Assembly (NCBI GenBank): GCA_029721515.1
Contig: CM056563.1
Span: 11,734,954-11,798,953 of the forward strand
Reading direction: 5' to 3'
From: Synanceia verrucosa
Taxonomy: Eukaryota; Chordata; Actinopteri; Perciformes; Synanceiidae
DNA length: 64,000 nucleotides
This document shows, piece after piece, positions 25,201 to 39,200 of this stretch. The position numbers and the translations under genes are program-made. Below the pieces are notes generated by a model, which made no database searches, was not told the DNA's origin, and was given only the letters and a program-made list of their open reading frames with translations. Positions within the stretch are counted from its first letter, which is position 1, and each line of letters begins with the position of its first letter.

Positions 25201-27596
25201 ATGTAAGTGTGCAATACTAACTTGCCAGAGGACTGTTTTAATGCACCTTTAACTTGTTTGGAAACTGTTCATTTATCGCTCCATTTCTTCTCTTTACACC
25301 TTCATATCACCCTCCCCTCTTCTATCCTGGTAGCATATTGATAGATTTAATCTTCGATTCATTATTTAAAGATGAGCATCCATCTCTATTGTTTCAGTGA
25401 GGTATGATTGCAGATTATGCAGAAAGTAGCAACGTCTCACATACCAACGTTACACTTTATTCCCTAATCAACAGACATGACTTCTTCTTATGCAGGTTTT
25501 TAGCACGACCTATTGGTAATTAGATTTCCGTGGGTGCAGAACAGAAGACCTTTTGACTTTTAAAACATTTACTTAATGCTAATGTATGTACTGTATTATT
25601 GCATTGTCATCATTAATGTTAGTAGTTACGCCTGTGTTTTTCCTCCTGTAATAAGTCAAAATGTCTCCTGTGAAAAACCTGAATTACTTGGGAATATTTG
25701 AGCTTGTTGAAGCTACTAAGCCAATCAATTTGATTATTAAGATTATATGAAGATTGTGTTTGTTTGTTTCGGCCTGATTTCCTGTCATTTCTAACTCAGA
25801 CCTTCACAATAACCATGATCACAAAATGTGAAAACATACCCAGGTCTATGCTCCCTGTTGACAGTGAGTCCTCACCCCTCCTACTCCACATGCCTCCTCC
25901 ACACCTGATATTTGTCAGGGTTTATGACAGTCCAGAATACCTACCCATCCATCAAATGTAAAGAAAGAAGAGGGGCACCAGGTTAGTCTCTGGCAGAAAA
26001 AAGAAAAGAGAAAGGCAGACTGAAAAGTGGCACATATTGAATCTGCTGCAGCATCTGTCAGTACATCAGCTGTGGTTTCAGCAGGAATGAAACCAATGAA
26101 ATTAAGAACCCTTCTTGGCTCTTGAGGAAAAATTGAGTATATTGGGGGTTTTCAGAGGTTCATTCAGCTGAGAGACTCCTTATGCTGAAGGCGGCAAACT
26201 GTTCACCATAAATACATCTCCATCTCTCTTTTGGCCCAAGCCCTGCCTCCCTCCTCTTCACCACTGACTCTCATGTTTTTCCCTCTTGTTCTCAGTTATG
26301 AAGCCGCATGTAAATGTGTTTTTTTATGCAGAAGTAGTTACTTGTACATGTTTTTCTGTACCATTCTCTGCTTTTCTCTCCTGTGTATACTTTGCATCCC
26401 ATTTTTTTCCTTTCCTCCTGTCTGCTCCTGTCTTATATCATTCTTATACTCTGCTGCTTTTAACCTCCCCTCCTCTCCCGGCTCCCTGGGGGCTGGCTTT
26501 AGCTGATTAGAGTGGCCCTGCTTGCTTTGATTAATTGGATGAGTCTTGTCTCAGTGCCAGACTCCTCTCCTCATCCTCATCCTGAAACGGCTAAAACAAA
26601 CACTGGGCTTTTAATGGCAGTGGCGCGCTGATGAGAGGAAATAACTGAAGCAGTGGGTGTGTCGGCAAACGTTGCAACTTCCACTTACATAAACCTGAAA
26701 AGCATCAGACATGTTTTCCAGTGTGTCATTTATTTATTTATCCCTCATATAGTCATATAGTGACTTTTGATATGAAGCAAATTCATAGCAGTATATAACC
26801 TAGGTGTTTTTAAACTATGTGAAAATGTCTTCAACTTTATGGAAAAGTGCAAAAGATGTAGGTATGCACACAATTATAATCTAATACCATCATGTAGCAT
26901 CATACTGAGTTATTTATAATCAACATTGGACAGCACTAACAGTTATTTTCAATTCTTGTTTGGCCCATAAAAATGCCATCACTGTCACAACTTCCTCAAG
27001 CCCAAAATGACATCCTATTTCAGTCCAAAATTTCACTTTCTCTTGTTATGACAAAAAAGCATCACATTCTCATATTTAAGAAAGCGGAACCAGCCCTTTA
27101 TTTGGCCAACGTGCTTGAAAATGAGTAACTGATTATCAGAATAGTTGCTGATTCATTGTGTTTTGATCCAAATCATTGTCCTGTGTTTACAGTCCACACT
27201 AGAGCAGAACATGAAGTCTACTCCAGTATTGTTTCAGTGTCTTCAGGCTACGCCCTCCTAAAACCTGCAAAACTTGGATGCGTCCTTTGCTGCTCGCCCT
27301 GTCGACCTTCATAATATTTTAATCTGTCCTTCAGGCTTCAGTGATGACAGCCACTTCCCTCTCCATGGCTCTGTCTGTCTCCTCTCCATCGTCTGTGTCA
27401 TCCTCCAGTTTTCTCTCTCCGTCTCTGCCGTCTTTAAGTGAATCCCACTTCAAAAGCTTGTCCCTGAAAGGTTGTCTGAAGCCCCTGCAGATCCCCCGTG
27501 GCTCTTTTGGCTTTCTTCTTTTAGTTTCTCTCTTTTCTGTCTGTCGCTTGTTTTTATTTGATCTGCTGGTCCCCTGGCACAGCTGTGGCAGAAGCA

Positions 27597-27612
27597 ACAC
27601 ACACACACACAC

Positions 27613-27646
<34 letters not shown>
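27597..27646. repeat. (CA)n microsatellite
   Basis: About 50 bases of CA with one CG step. Confidence 0.95.
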
Positions 27647-27648
<2 letters not shown>

Positions 27649-28257
27649 TAGCACAACCAAGTGAAAGGCTGGCTGGGAAAGTCGAATGCACTGTTATTTC
27701 ATCCCAGCAAATGAAATCTCTGGAGATGCAGTGCCGACTGGAGAGCCCCGACGGGCGTCGCGTTTTCTCAGAGACTTAGACAGTCACACAAGCTAACTGC
27801 TCTGTTCCCCTCTGTCCCTCCTCCTTCCATTACAGGACATTTCTATCAACCATGCAGAGTCACTGTGGGTGTGCAAACAGCATGTGTGTGTGTGTCCCTG
27901 TTTGATAATGCTAACCAGGGATGATGGACTGGATGTGATGTGGAAGAATAAACAGGCACAATAACTCAATAACAACTCGAGGCCTCATTCGGAGAAATCA
28001 CTGCATGATGAATGACTTTGGTTCTGCTGTGTTGAAGCTCTACAACAGACGCCTTGTTCCTGTGATCACTGGAGCCTAACTGCTGCTTTGTCATGTGATT
28101 ATGTCCTGCATGTTGTTGTGCGTGGGTGGAGGAAGGACAGTTTGTTACATTTATGTATATGTTTATTTTTTATACGATCCCATAAAGCACAGAAATAATG
28201 CAATACATGACTGTTATTAGCAAAGTAAAAGATACCATTTAGGGACTAAATGACGGG

Positions 28258-28477
28258 CACATAGAGACAGACAACCACTCACACTCACATTCACACCTAC
28301 GGTCAATTTAAATTAGCCAATTAACCTAATCCCCATGCATGTTTTTGGATGGTGGGAGGAAGCCAGAGTACCTGAAGAGAACCCACACAGACACGGGGAG
28401 AACATGCAAACTCCACACAGAAAGGCCCTGGGCCCAGGATTCGAACCCAGTGCTAACCACTACACCACCGTGCCGCG
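28258..28477 (+). repeat. Dispersed teleost repeat, right part
   Basis: It contains tagagacagacaaccactca, attaacctaatccccatgca, cacggggagaacatgcaaac and taaccactacaccaccgtgc, the second half of the same repeat family as 3410-3534. Its class is not certain to me. Confidence 0.65.
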
Positions 28478-29478
28478 AGCTATAAATATAAATTAGTAAA
28501 AAAAAAAGTTGTTTTTTTTTTTTAATAATTGAAAATAGTCCAATTCGAGGAAGAATGGGTTACAGTGAGACAGAGAATTATCACTGGTATCCTCTTTTTT
28601 TGGTTGGTATCCTCTTTTTTGGTTTTATCACCATTTCTAGCAGCATCACTCAATGAAAAATGTTCTGAAAAAAGTGACTGCTACATTCACAGCAGAAAAT
28701 GGCAGGCAGGCAAATTCAGTGACACGCTACAGCTTAAGAGCCAGATATTTATTTCGGAGTTTGTGCAGACCAAAAGTGAAATGAAAGTCAATGTGGAACT
28801 TCAATTCACCAGGTGCCAGAGCTGTTTTTTTTTTTGGCTTGGTGCACTGCCCCAAAATATACAAAATGATCGCAATAAACACAGGTTTATGTTAAAATAA
28901 TAATTCAAATGTTTTAAAATAATAATATCCATCATATAATGATGATTTTCCATCCACTAGTCAGAGCAGCAGCCTTCCTCTTTTTTCTGCTGTGTCGTTC
29001 TCGCTGCCTCACAGCATTTAGTCAGCTGCAGTCTGCCCCCCGTGGAGGGTGGAGTTAAATACAGCTGAAACGCTGATGGCCCCTCTCCTCAAGGCTCATG
29101 TGTTCTGAAGTAACCCATTAATCACGTTGCTATAACTGGGGTGAGGAGGATGCTGGTAAGACAGAGGGAGGCCAGGCCTGAGAGCAGCTCAGTCTGTCAG
29201 CTAAAGCCTTGCATAATGAGGGCTAATGGATCGGGGAGCATGGCCATACCTGTCCAGTCTACTCACATTAAGATGAATAGAGCGCTGCAGGGCTGTTCTC
29301 TTCTGTCCTATGTACTGTGTGTGTGTGTGAATGGACAGTGTGTAGAGCATGAGGACATCTCTGAAGTTATTTAATCAAATTGCTGATTTGTGATGCAATT
29401 TCTCAACCTCCTTCCATGCACTAGTGTTTCTACGGTCATTAACAGTGTGCTACGTCTGTCCCTGTGTGTCTTTCTCAG

Positions 29479-31270
29479 GCTCTGAGCCCTGTGCAGGCTG
29501 GTGATGAGCAGTCAGGGCGGCAGCAGGGGAAGTGGCCAGCATGCTGACACTCCCCCCCTTTGTCATGCCCCTGGACCCAAGCTGCAGGTGCAGCGCTCCC
29601 TCTCCCGTGACACCATCACCATCCACTTCTCTGCTCTGGGGAAAGAGGAAGACGATGAGGATGAGGAGCTCTATGGCATACCTCTCGGATCTGCTGGGAC
29701 TAATTCTGAGCTTGATGGCGCAGGGGGCCTTCGAGGGCTAGAGGCTTCAGTGGCTGATGACCAGTCAGTCGCCACAGGCTTGGAGGCAAAAGAGGAGCTG
29801 CTGTTTGAATCTGCTGGTGTGGAGAGCTCCTCTGGAGCTGCTGTGCTCTCTGTTTCATCCACCACCCTGTCTATACATCCCTCAGACTGTCACCCACACA
29901 TACCCTCTCCAGCTATGACTATTATCCCTTCCTCCACACACCCCCACCTCAGCTCCACACCTCCTTCCAGCTCCTCCTGGCCCTCTGACCGACCCGCAGC
30001 CAATCCCCCATCGACAAGCTCCAGCTCCTCTTCTCCTTGCAAGTCTACATCACTGACCTCATCCAAGCCTTTCCTCAGCCTGGTCAGGTCCTTGTCCAAT
30101 GACGTTGAGTCTCGAGAAACCACTCCTGTGCCCCCAACTGTAGCACCAACGCATTCACGGCACCGTCACTTAATGAAATCTTTTGTAAAATCTCTTTCCA
30201 CGGACACCTCGAAGGCCGAACATCAGGAAGGGCCTCCTCATCACCATCTACATCATGCCACTCATCAGCAGCAGCAAGTGCAGCCATCCCAGCGGCCTCC
30301 ACCTCGCAACATGCAGCTCTTCAAACAGTTCTCCCAGCCTCGCTTAAGCTCCAGCCCCGTCATCGTCACCCAAGCCGGTGGAGACTCCAAAACAGCTCCC
30401 TCGTCTCCAATCATGTCCCCAGACGGTAGGTCTTTCTTCAAGGTTCAAGAGGTGGAGGCCAGGATAGAGGATACCAAGCGACGGCTGTCAGAGGTGATGT
30501 CAGACCCCCTGCAGCTTTTCAGTAAGATCATGGGGGATGAGTCTGGCGTGGGAGCTGTTGGAAGTGCCGCTCATCGTGCCAAATCACTTTCCTTGAGTGC
30601 GTCAGAGCTCAGCGGCGTGACGGCGGTCAATGGACACACGGAAGGCAACAACAACTATAGCATCAAGGAAGAGGAAGGTGCAGAAGAGGAAGAAACCCCA
30701 ACAGGCAAGGGCCCTGACTCAGTTTTTTTCTCCTTCCCATCACTGGCAGCAGCCCCAGTCCTCACCCAGGCTTCCTCGTCCACTTTCCCCAAGTCTCCTT
30801 CTCTCACTCTGGGCCGCTGCTCTATGTCGGCCCTGGTTGCTCGACAAGAAGACGAGGACTTCTGTGAACTGTATAGTGAAGACTTTGAGTTGTGTACTGA
30901 CACAGAAACACCGGACAGGGATCGTCCTGGGTCCCGACAGCCCCACACTGGTAGCACTGGGATGTGTAGTGAACTTGACACAGAGGAGGAGGAGAGAGAG
31001 GAAGAGGAGGTGGAGGAGGAGGAGTTGGAGGCTGTACCTGTGACTGGCCTTATCTTCCTGGCACAGATGGTGTACTGGTATATTGTCCTTCCGGTGCCAC
31101 CATACATATGTGCGGTGGTGCAAGGGATAGTAGCAGGGTTCATGTTGGCCTTGCTGGTCCTCTGGCTGTCCTCTCCTCAACGCTCGTCATCAAGGATGAA
31201 AAGACGGAGGCGAAGGACAGAGCACTGGAATGTGGCCCAGCTGGATATCAAAGAACCGGGAACCTTCAAG
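29479..31270 (+). CDS. tex2: TEX2 first coding exon: disordered N-terminus and two membrane segments
   Basis: The acceptor is the tttctcag ending at 29478, the ATG is at 29504 and the donor is AAG|gtgaga at 31270. The exon codes residues 1-589. Residues 1 to about 470 are low-complexity, rich in Ser, Pro, His and Gln, with conserved islands ([43 protein letters not shown]). A Glu-rich stretch at about 490-510 precedes two hydrophobic segments at about 514-530 and 534-555, split by a VLPVPPY turn. The basic run RMKRRRRR at about 564-571 fits a cytosolic flank, so the protein would sit in the ER membrane as a hairpin with both ends in the cytosol. The many Ser-Pro sites suggest phosphorylation, which is inference. 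Confidence 0.95.
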
Positions 31271-33177
31271 GTGAGACAAGGCATGGCAGAGGTGGTCTAG
31301 TTTGGACCTGTTGGTATATGGGTAGATCTTTCTCTCAAAGATCTTAGCTTTTTAAGCATGTGTCGAACTGCAGCATTATTAATAGGATATTTAAGCTGCA
31401 TGCTATGTGCTACATTTTATCCAAGTAAGACTGCCATACAGTGGATAGAAGGCTGTGTTTGTTTACCATCAAGCATAAGCTAAACTGTAGTATGTGGGAT
31501 TTTGTTTTGTATATTTAGACAACAGTTCTTCACTTTGGCACGAGCCAAGCACTGAAATTCCTCCTGTTGTTTCAACTGAATTGGCTTTGCTCCTTTGGGG
31601 CTGACAAGGTGGGAGGTTGGATAACAGTTAGACTCTATAGAGTCTCATGGGCAGCAACATTTTAGGGATTTATTACACTTTTTCCGCCATTGGTGGCCAC
31701 AGTTTTGCTTTGAACTAAACATACAAATGAGAGTTTTTCTCAGTTAATCACTCAATGCTGTAGAAACTCTGCTGGAAGAGTAATGCTTAGTAGTTTTGAG
31801 GGAGTTATGTTAGCATGTGTACTTGTGTATGTGAGTATACCAAGATGTTGCACAGGAGAGCCTTAGGAGAGCTGGAGGGCACAGCTGTTCCAAAAGAGGA
31901 GCTCTGGCATCATGCAGAAAATGATATACGCATTTGAACAACAGACCCTGAGCAAACAAATGCAGCATCTTTCTGTTCCTCTGAGCATCAACAAAGCAGG
32001 GAGTGATAGAACGAAGTTGCCCTAAATTTTTGCTCATGTTTTAGAGAGCCTAACAAACATTTGTGATATTAAGTAATCACAGATAGCATAAGTAAAAAAA
32101 AAGTTGCAGTACAGAAAATTATCTTTTTTTTTTAAATATAGGTTTTTGTGGTCGCCATCAGCTAGTTTGCAAAATCAGGGAGAAATTTTTTCTTTGAATG
32201 TATATTGTGTAGGATTTGTTGTCATCTAGTGTTGTGGTTGCAGTTTGCGTCCAAATGAATACCTCGCTGCTCACTCCTCCCTTTCTGTAGTAACATGAGC
32301 CGCAGAGTGCAAAACTACTGTAACAGTGTTTGCCTTGCTCCGAAATCATCCATACCATAACAACACTACGTTAAGAGCGACAGAAGTCAGATGGCTGTAG
32401 ACGGTGCCACAGTTTTGCACTCTGCGACTTTACCGCATTTTATTACCATAAAATGTTCAAGCTAAGCTAACATAAGCACAACTGTTCTTCATTTCAGGTG
32501 ATGAACACAAATTAATTTTATATTTATATCTTCCAAAAGAAATAACCAAATGTGTGATAACCAAGTAATTTATAATTATTTTTTTCCCAAATATTTTAAT
32601 GAAAAAATGGTGAGATAATGACAGTCAGAGATATCATTCACAGTTTTACAATAAAAAATAAAGAAGAAAACAACAAGGCTCAACATGACAAACACATAAA
32701 GAGCACCACTGGTTGCACATGCTTTATGAGATACAAGGAAGGATTGCCATTTATGGTGGAACTTGTCAGAGCATCATCTTAGTGTCTTTAAGCCATCAAC
32801 TAATGGAGGGATATTTAGCAGATTTCCAGTGTAACAATAAAAAATGTCTCGCCAGTAAGGATGTAAAAGCAATAACATCTTTTTGTGCAGTTTAGTGCAG
32901 TTGACAAGTCTGGAATCCCAAATATGGCAAGGCTGCAGATTATTCTCAGAACATTGGACATGATGCTAAAATACCCATCCAAAAACCATTCAGGTCAGGG
33001 CAAAGAAAAAAACATATGGCTAAGGTGACAGGTTGTCTTAAATAATTTAGAATTATGTTAAAATATTTGAAATCTGTGCTTATGCAAAAAAAACTTCAAC
33101 ATCAAACAGCCATTTCAGTTTTCTGTTACATTCTTTTCTAAATCTTCGTAGGCAGATTAAACGATGCTGTCTTCTGT

Positions 33178-33230
<53 letters not shown>

Positions 33231-36200
33231 TATATACATATATATGTATATGTATATATACACGTGCATATGTGTGTGTGTATATATATGTATATGTATA
33301 TATACACGTGCATATATGTGTGTATATATATATACATGTATATATACATGTATATATACATGTATATATATATACATGTATATATACATGTATATATACA
33401 TAATATTAGTGTGTCACTTAAAATCTTCCTCCCTCATTCTCTCAGGGCTGGATGAATGAGATCCACAGCTACGACCCAGAGATGTACCACGCCACCCTGA
33501 CCCACTCTGTTTACGTCCGTCTCGAGGGCTCTGTCCTGCGTCTGTCCAAACCCAACAGGAACATCTCCCGCCGCGCCACACACAACGAGCCTAAACCTGA
33601 CGTCACCTACATCAGCCAGAAGATCTATGACCTGACGGACAGCAAGGTGTGGGCGGTTGTGGGTGTGTGTGGGTAATGAGAAGTGCAAGAGAGATGCTGT
33701 GATGTGTGTGTGTGAGAGTAGACATTAATGTGTTAAGTGTGTGTCTGTTGTGTTTGTGTCTTTGACAATAAGCTTAACGGATAGTGACATCAAGCACACG
33801 TCCCCTCATATTTGCCTTTGCCTGAGTGCATGCTTGCTAGTAGGTCAAGTTCAGTGACAAAGCTGCTCATTTTCAGTGTCACATAGTCTGTGTAAACATG
33901 GAGTGAATGTCACAGGTCAATGACCCTGTGCACGCAACTTTGTGTCTTGTGCAACAGAGTGCTGACTCCATGGTTTTTTATCTCTTAAGGCGGGACAGTA
34001 AGGGGACATTTCTCATGTCATGGAGCAAAAGGGTCATTAATGCTCAGCATGCACATACTCTTTGCTCCTTCTTCTGGAACATGCTGCTCACAGTCAAGAT
34101 AATTTCTTTTAACTGTTCCCCACATGTTGCATGTTTATGCATGAGTAATTGTAAACAAAATTGCATGTACAGTACCATTACCTCATACTGTATAAATGGC
34201 AAATGCTTAGTTGTTATGCTAACTGTGTTCTTAGTGGCCTTGGAGAAGGGCCTGAGGGATTTTGGGAGCTACTTTTATTGGACATGAGTCATCTACACTG
34301 GGCTCAGTTTTTCATTTGGATCATTTTAAAACTCTTGCTGGTCAGAGACCAGAGATTAAGCTTTGGGTTACATAAATATGAAGAAATAAAAGATGAGTCA
34401 TTTGCACTTGTGTTCCTGCTTCCATTGTTTTCTTTGGCTTATACTTTCAAAATGTTTCAAGCCCAAACTTTCATGGTGCTCACTCCTTAGGGCAAGTCTG
34501 TCACACAGTACTCATATAATGTTTTTTGTTTGTCCTCATTTCAATCTGGCCATTCAACTCCCCCAAATAAAACAAACATCATCTTCATGTGTCTCATTGT
34601 ATGATGTGTCTGTCTGCCAACCATAGATCTACCTGATGCCCCAAAGTTTGGCCAGGAAGAGAGTTTGGAACAAGAAGTACCCTATTTGCATTGAGCTGGC
34701 CAAGCAGGAGGATTTTATGTCCAAGGCACAGGGAGAGAAGCCCGAAGCTGGGGAGGAGAAATTAACGGGGCTGAGTGAGAAGCTGGAACGAGCAGAAAAA
34801 TGTGAGAAAGTTGAGATATCCGGATCAGCGGAGGAGCCCAAAAGACCAACCTCTGGAGGGGGGGATCTGACAATCTACCTGTTTGGGAGGACGGGTCGCG
34901 AAAAGGAAGAGTGGTTCCGTCGATTTCTTTTGGCGTCCCGATTGAAGTCAGAGATGAGAGGTGGCAGTCTGCCTGCTATCTGCAAGAGTGGTGAGTTTGA
35001 GACACCACGATACAAACCATCATGCACAGTACATGGGTTTATTGGTCCCTCACACCCTTTCCACACACATGTTGTATTTGCACACCACTTCCCACAGTCA
35101 GAATAGCCATTCTCTTGAGTATGTAACTGCACAGCCATCAGATCTGTGCATAAACCCCAGCTTAGGGACTGCCAATCCCCTCAACAGAGTGAACAGATGA
35201 GTGTGAATGGGTCAGCAGGATTACATGCACAGAGAGCAAGCATATCTCCACTGTGGGATATAAGCCTGCAAGGATGAGGGAAACACCAGCTCCAAGTAGG
35301 TCCAGCAATAAAGGTGGAGCAGGGTGAACGGGATTACTGCAAATATTATTTACATATCAAGCCAGTTTAGGGGTTATACATAGCAATTATGTTGTAAGTG
35401 ACTATTTCAGTCTTAATATGAGTCAGTGAGAGGATGCAGTGTGTCATCTGGTATGAAGCACGCTGATTCAAAGTGTTGCGCTACGTTGTGGGAAATGAAT
35501 AGAAAATAGATGCTCACTGTCCAAGGCCTTGAGCATGCATTATGAATATGAAATATGATGCATTGATTTGAATCACCTAAAATGTTATTGGTGCATAACT
35601 GTATCACATTAACCCCCCACCCCTCCACTTTTAGCCTTCTTGCCCTCCCATAGCCGCAGTAGCAGCACCCAGTCTGGTGGAGGCCTGGAGGCTGACAGCA
35701 GGAGCAGCAGCCGGGGAAGCCTGGAGGAGCTTTCTCAGTCTCGCCACAGAGAGACCTCCTCTGCTCCCTCCTGTGGCTCCACTGGAGGGATGAAGCAGAA
35801 GATGCTATTGGATTATAATGTCTACATGGCCAAATATGTCAACCCCCAGGCACCGCAGAGAAGCCCAACTACTGCTGACAGCCCTGGGCTCAGTCCCGAG
35901 AGCAGCCCCAAGACTGCCAAAAAGGTAGGAGACAGAGGGACACGTGCAGAGCTGAAAGAAAATACACAATGAACCAGGTAAAATGTCACTTGGTCATTTA
36001 GGTGATTTTCAGTTGTCATATTCAAGTAATCATATTTGTTTGTGACATAAGGTCAAGTCAATTCCTGCATTGTCACTTAAAAAAGGTCCTCTGTGGACTA
36101 TTTGTTCACTTGTAGCGCTGTTGAGCAGTGTTTGCCTGAATGGGTCCCCCTTTTGTTTGTATTGCTATTCTACTGATTTGATGTGGTTTTAATGCATAAA

Positions 36201-39200
36201 ATAAAGTTGGCAGTGTTTCAACACAGAGCAAGGGAGGAGGGTAAATTTACACCTCTCCATTCTGCCACAGTACATCCTAGGTCAAGGGAAGCAATGCAAT
36301 GGACATGGTATTACTTGTAGCTTTTGCCAGGCTTGGTTAAGCTGGCAGGATGAGGCGGTATTAGGTGACCTTTTATAGACTACTTTGCCCACAAAATGAC
36401 AATTTGTATCTACACTGTTCAAGCATAACATTATGACCAATGATAGGTGAGGTGAATAACACTGATTATCTCTTCATCATGGCACCTGGGATATATAAGG
36501 CATCAAATGAACATTTTGTCCTGAAAGTTGATGTTAGAAGCAGGAAAAATGGGAAAGCATGAGGAGGAGTTTGACAACAAGAACCAAACAGTGATGGCTA
36601 GAGGACTGGATCAGATCATCTCCAGAACTGCAGCTCTGGTGGGGTTTTCCTGGTCTGCAGTGGTCAGGATCTATCAAAAGTGGTCAAAGGAAGGACCAGT
36701 GGTGAACCAGAGACAGGGTCATGAGAGGACAAGGATCATTGATGCAGGTGGGGAGTGAAGGCTGGTCCTGGTGATCTGATCCAACAGACCAGAGGAGTTA
36801 ATGCTGCTTTTGATAGGAAGGAATCAGATACCACACACCACCTTCGGTGTCAGAGGTCAGGGCTGTTTTGGTAGCAAAGGGGACCAACACAATATTAGGC
36901 AAGTGGTCATAATGTTTTGGTGGATTGATGTAAATTATTGTGCTACCCTGAATTATTGAAGAAAAGTACAATCTTCTGCATCTTTTTGTTATCTTTTTGC
37001 CATGGAGGCATCTCAGAAAAACAACGTCCAGGAAACTGGGTAAGTAATTGATATAATAGATTGTTGCTGTAGTATTGAGAATGGTTTCACACTGTTTCTT
37101 ATTCAGGTTAGATAAGATTTTTGGTTTACAATAAAACTCCACAGTACCTTTAATCTTGTGGCAGTAGCATATAGAGTGACCCTGTGTCAAACTGTAGGTC
37201 TGTAGAGCAAATAATTAAAGGTTTGTTCTCTCTTTGAGGCCATTAATTTTTTGAGTTTATATCGTGAATTTTTTAGAAGGGAGGTCATAAAGGGGGAAGC
37301 TTGTGCCATTTAGTGCTCCATCAGGCTAACCTGGTATTAGAAGTATATGGAGCCTGGATCAAACCCTGGCTTGATGTACTGTAGACTGTTATCATATTGA
37401 TCAGGCTCAGGTGTTTGTCAAGAAGACTAAAGCTACAGTATATGTCTCTATGTGTCCCTTTAGATACGCAGGAGTTCAGAGGAGACAGTGGAGCCTGAGG
37501 CCTGGGTCAACGCTTTTGTGGGACGGATATTCTGGGACTTCCTGGGTGAGAAATACTGGGCTAATGTCGTGTCCAAAAAGATCCAGATGAAGCTCAGTAA
37601 GATCAGGGTAAGTACTGGGGCTGGCTCGCACGAACATCCATCCACAGTATAACTGACAAATTGGAAAAATGTCTCCCAGTCATCCAATGTGATGACTTTA
37701 AGAGACGTCTAAATGTTTAAATGTCTTGTTCGTTTCAGCTGCCGTATGTTATGAACGAGTTGACTCTGACAGAACTAGACATGGGCTTTTCCATTCCTAA
37801 GATCCTCCATGCCTCCAAACCCTCTGTGGACCACCAAGGTAGGACGAGAAGCCCTGTTGGGTTTTTTTCACAGTGCTGGTCTGCTACAATACTGACATCA
37901 GTCCTCTGATTCCCTTCATTATAAGCCAGCGGGCTGTCTATTCACCTTCTCACCTTTCTGCCATGCTTTCACTTTTCTCTTATCTTCAATCATCTCCTTT
38001 ATATCCCTCTCCTACCATTCCTCCATCTTCCTTTAAGCTTGGCTCTCTGGATAAAGAAATTTCCTCTTCCCTTCAACCCTCTCTCCTCTGGAGTCCAGCC
38101 CTCTGTGTGTCTCGCTCTATTAAGCCACAGTAATTACACTTCATGTCCTGGGACCCCCTCATCCATTACTCGCCCTGCCCGCCTCCTGCCTTGAACCCTA
38201 GCAAAGGGATTGTTGGACATACAGAGACAATACAGACATGTGAGGCATATTAATGCCTACTGTGGTGGCTGGTTTGAGGAGAAAATGAGAACAAAAAGCT
38301 TTAGAAGGGAACAGGTAGTGGAAGCTGTTTCTATCATTAGAGCTGCTTTTAAGCAGAGCAGAGGAGATTTTTAACCTCAAGCTTGATATTTTCTCCCTAA
38401 ATTCACATGGATATAATGCACATGTTGCTATATTTATATTCCCCTGTCCTAATTTTTGAAATATTCAGCGTTTTGTCCAAAGGTGGGTTGTCTCATTTGG
38501 TCTTTCTATCATATAAAAGCATTGACAATGTGATACCTTTTGCTGCTCAGCTGCAGCAGCCAGTCGTGAGTCATTCTCCTGTCAGCCACATTTCCACGGC
38601 TGAGTGTGCAACACTCATTAATGTGTTCTGTCTGAACCTATACGCCCACATAAGTATACTCACAACACATAATCAGTTGATCCCAGCACATAATTAGTCC
38701 TGGAGGGGCTGGCATCTCGAGAAGTGCTGCGCTGTAAACCTGCACAAACAGAACAGGATGCATTAGCTTCGATAGCAACATCACTAATTTCATATCTTGT
38801 TGCTGATATTTCTTTTCTCTTGTGATGTGATGACACTGAGAGTGAGTGCTTCCTGACTCCTTAATGTTGGAAGGGCATTTGATTTGATTTATAATGTTTA
38901 TACTGATGTGCTCCAGAACAAATGCACACAAGCTTGCAGGGAGCTCTGAATTACTTCTTCAGTTCTGCTAGACTGTCAATAAGATAGTTCATAACAGTTG
39001 CACTGTATGACTAACTATAATGCTTATTATAAAGAAAACCAGACAGTTAAATAGATCAAAGTTAAGGTGGAAGCTTTTATCATGTAGAGCTGCAATGATT
39101 ACTCAATTAGTTGTAGCTATTAAATAAATCGGCAGCTATTTTGCTCATTGATTCACTGGTTTGAGTAATTTTTTAAAGAAAAAAAAAATATAAATCATCT

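Larger units (their letters stand above)
17796..29478 (+). other. Presumed first intron of TEX2, no other gene seen
   Basis: The stretch holds two exon-like segments, microsatellites at 18786-18934, 19164-19209, 20694-20718 and 27597-27646, a teleost repeat fragment at 28258-28477 and a short tandem duplication at about 28590-28625. The ORFs in it show no family motif and are mostly Ser/Leu-rich readings of pyrimidine-rich DNA. I see no RNA gene. Confidence 0.55.
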
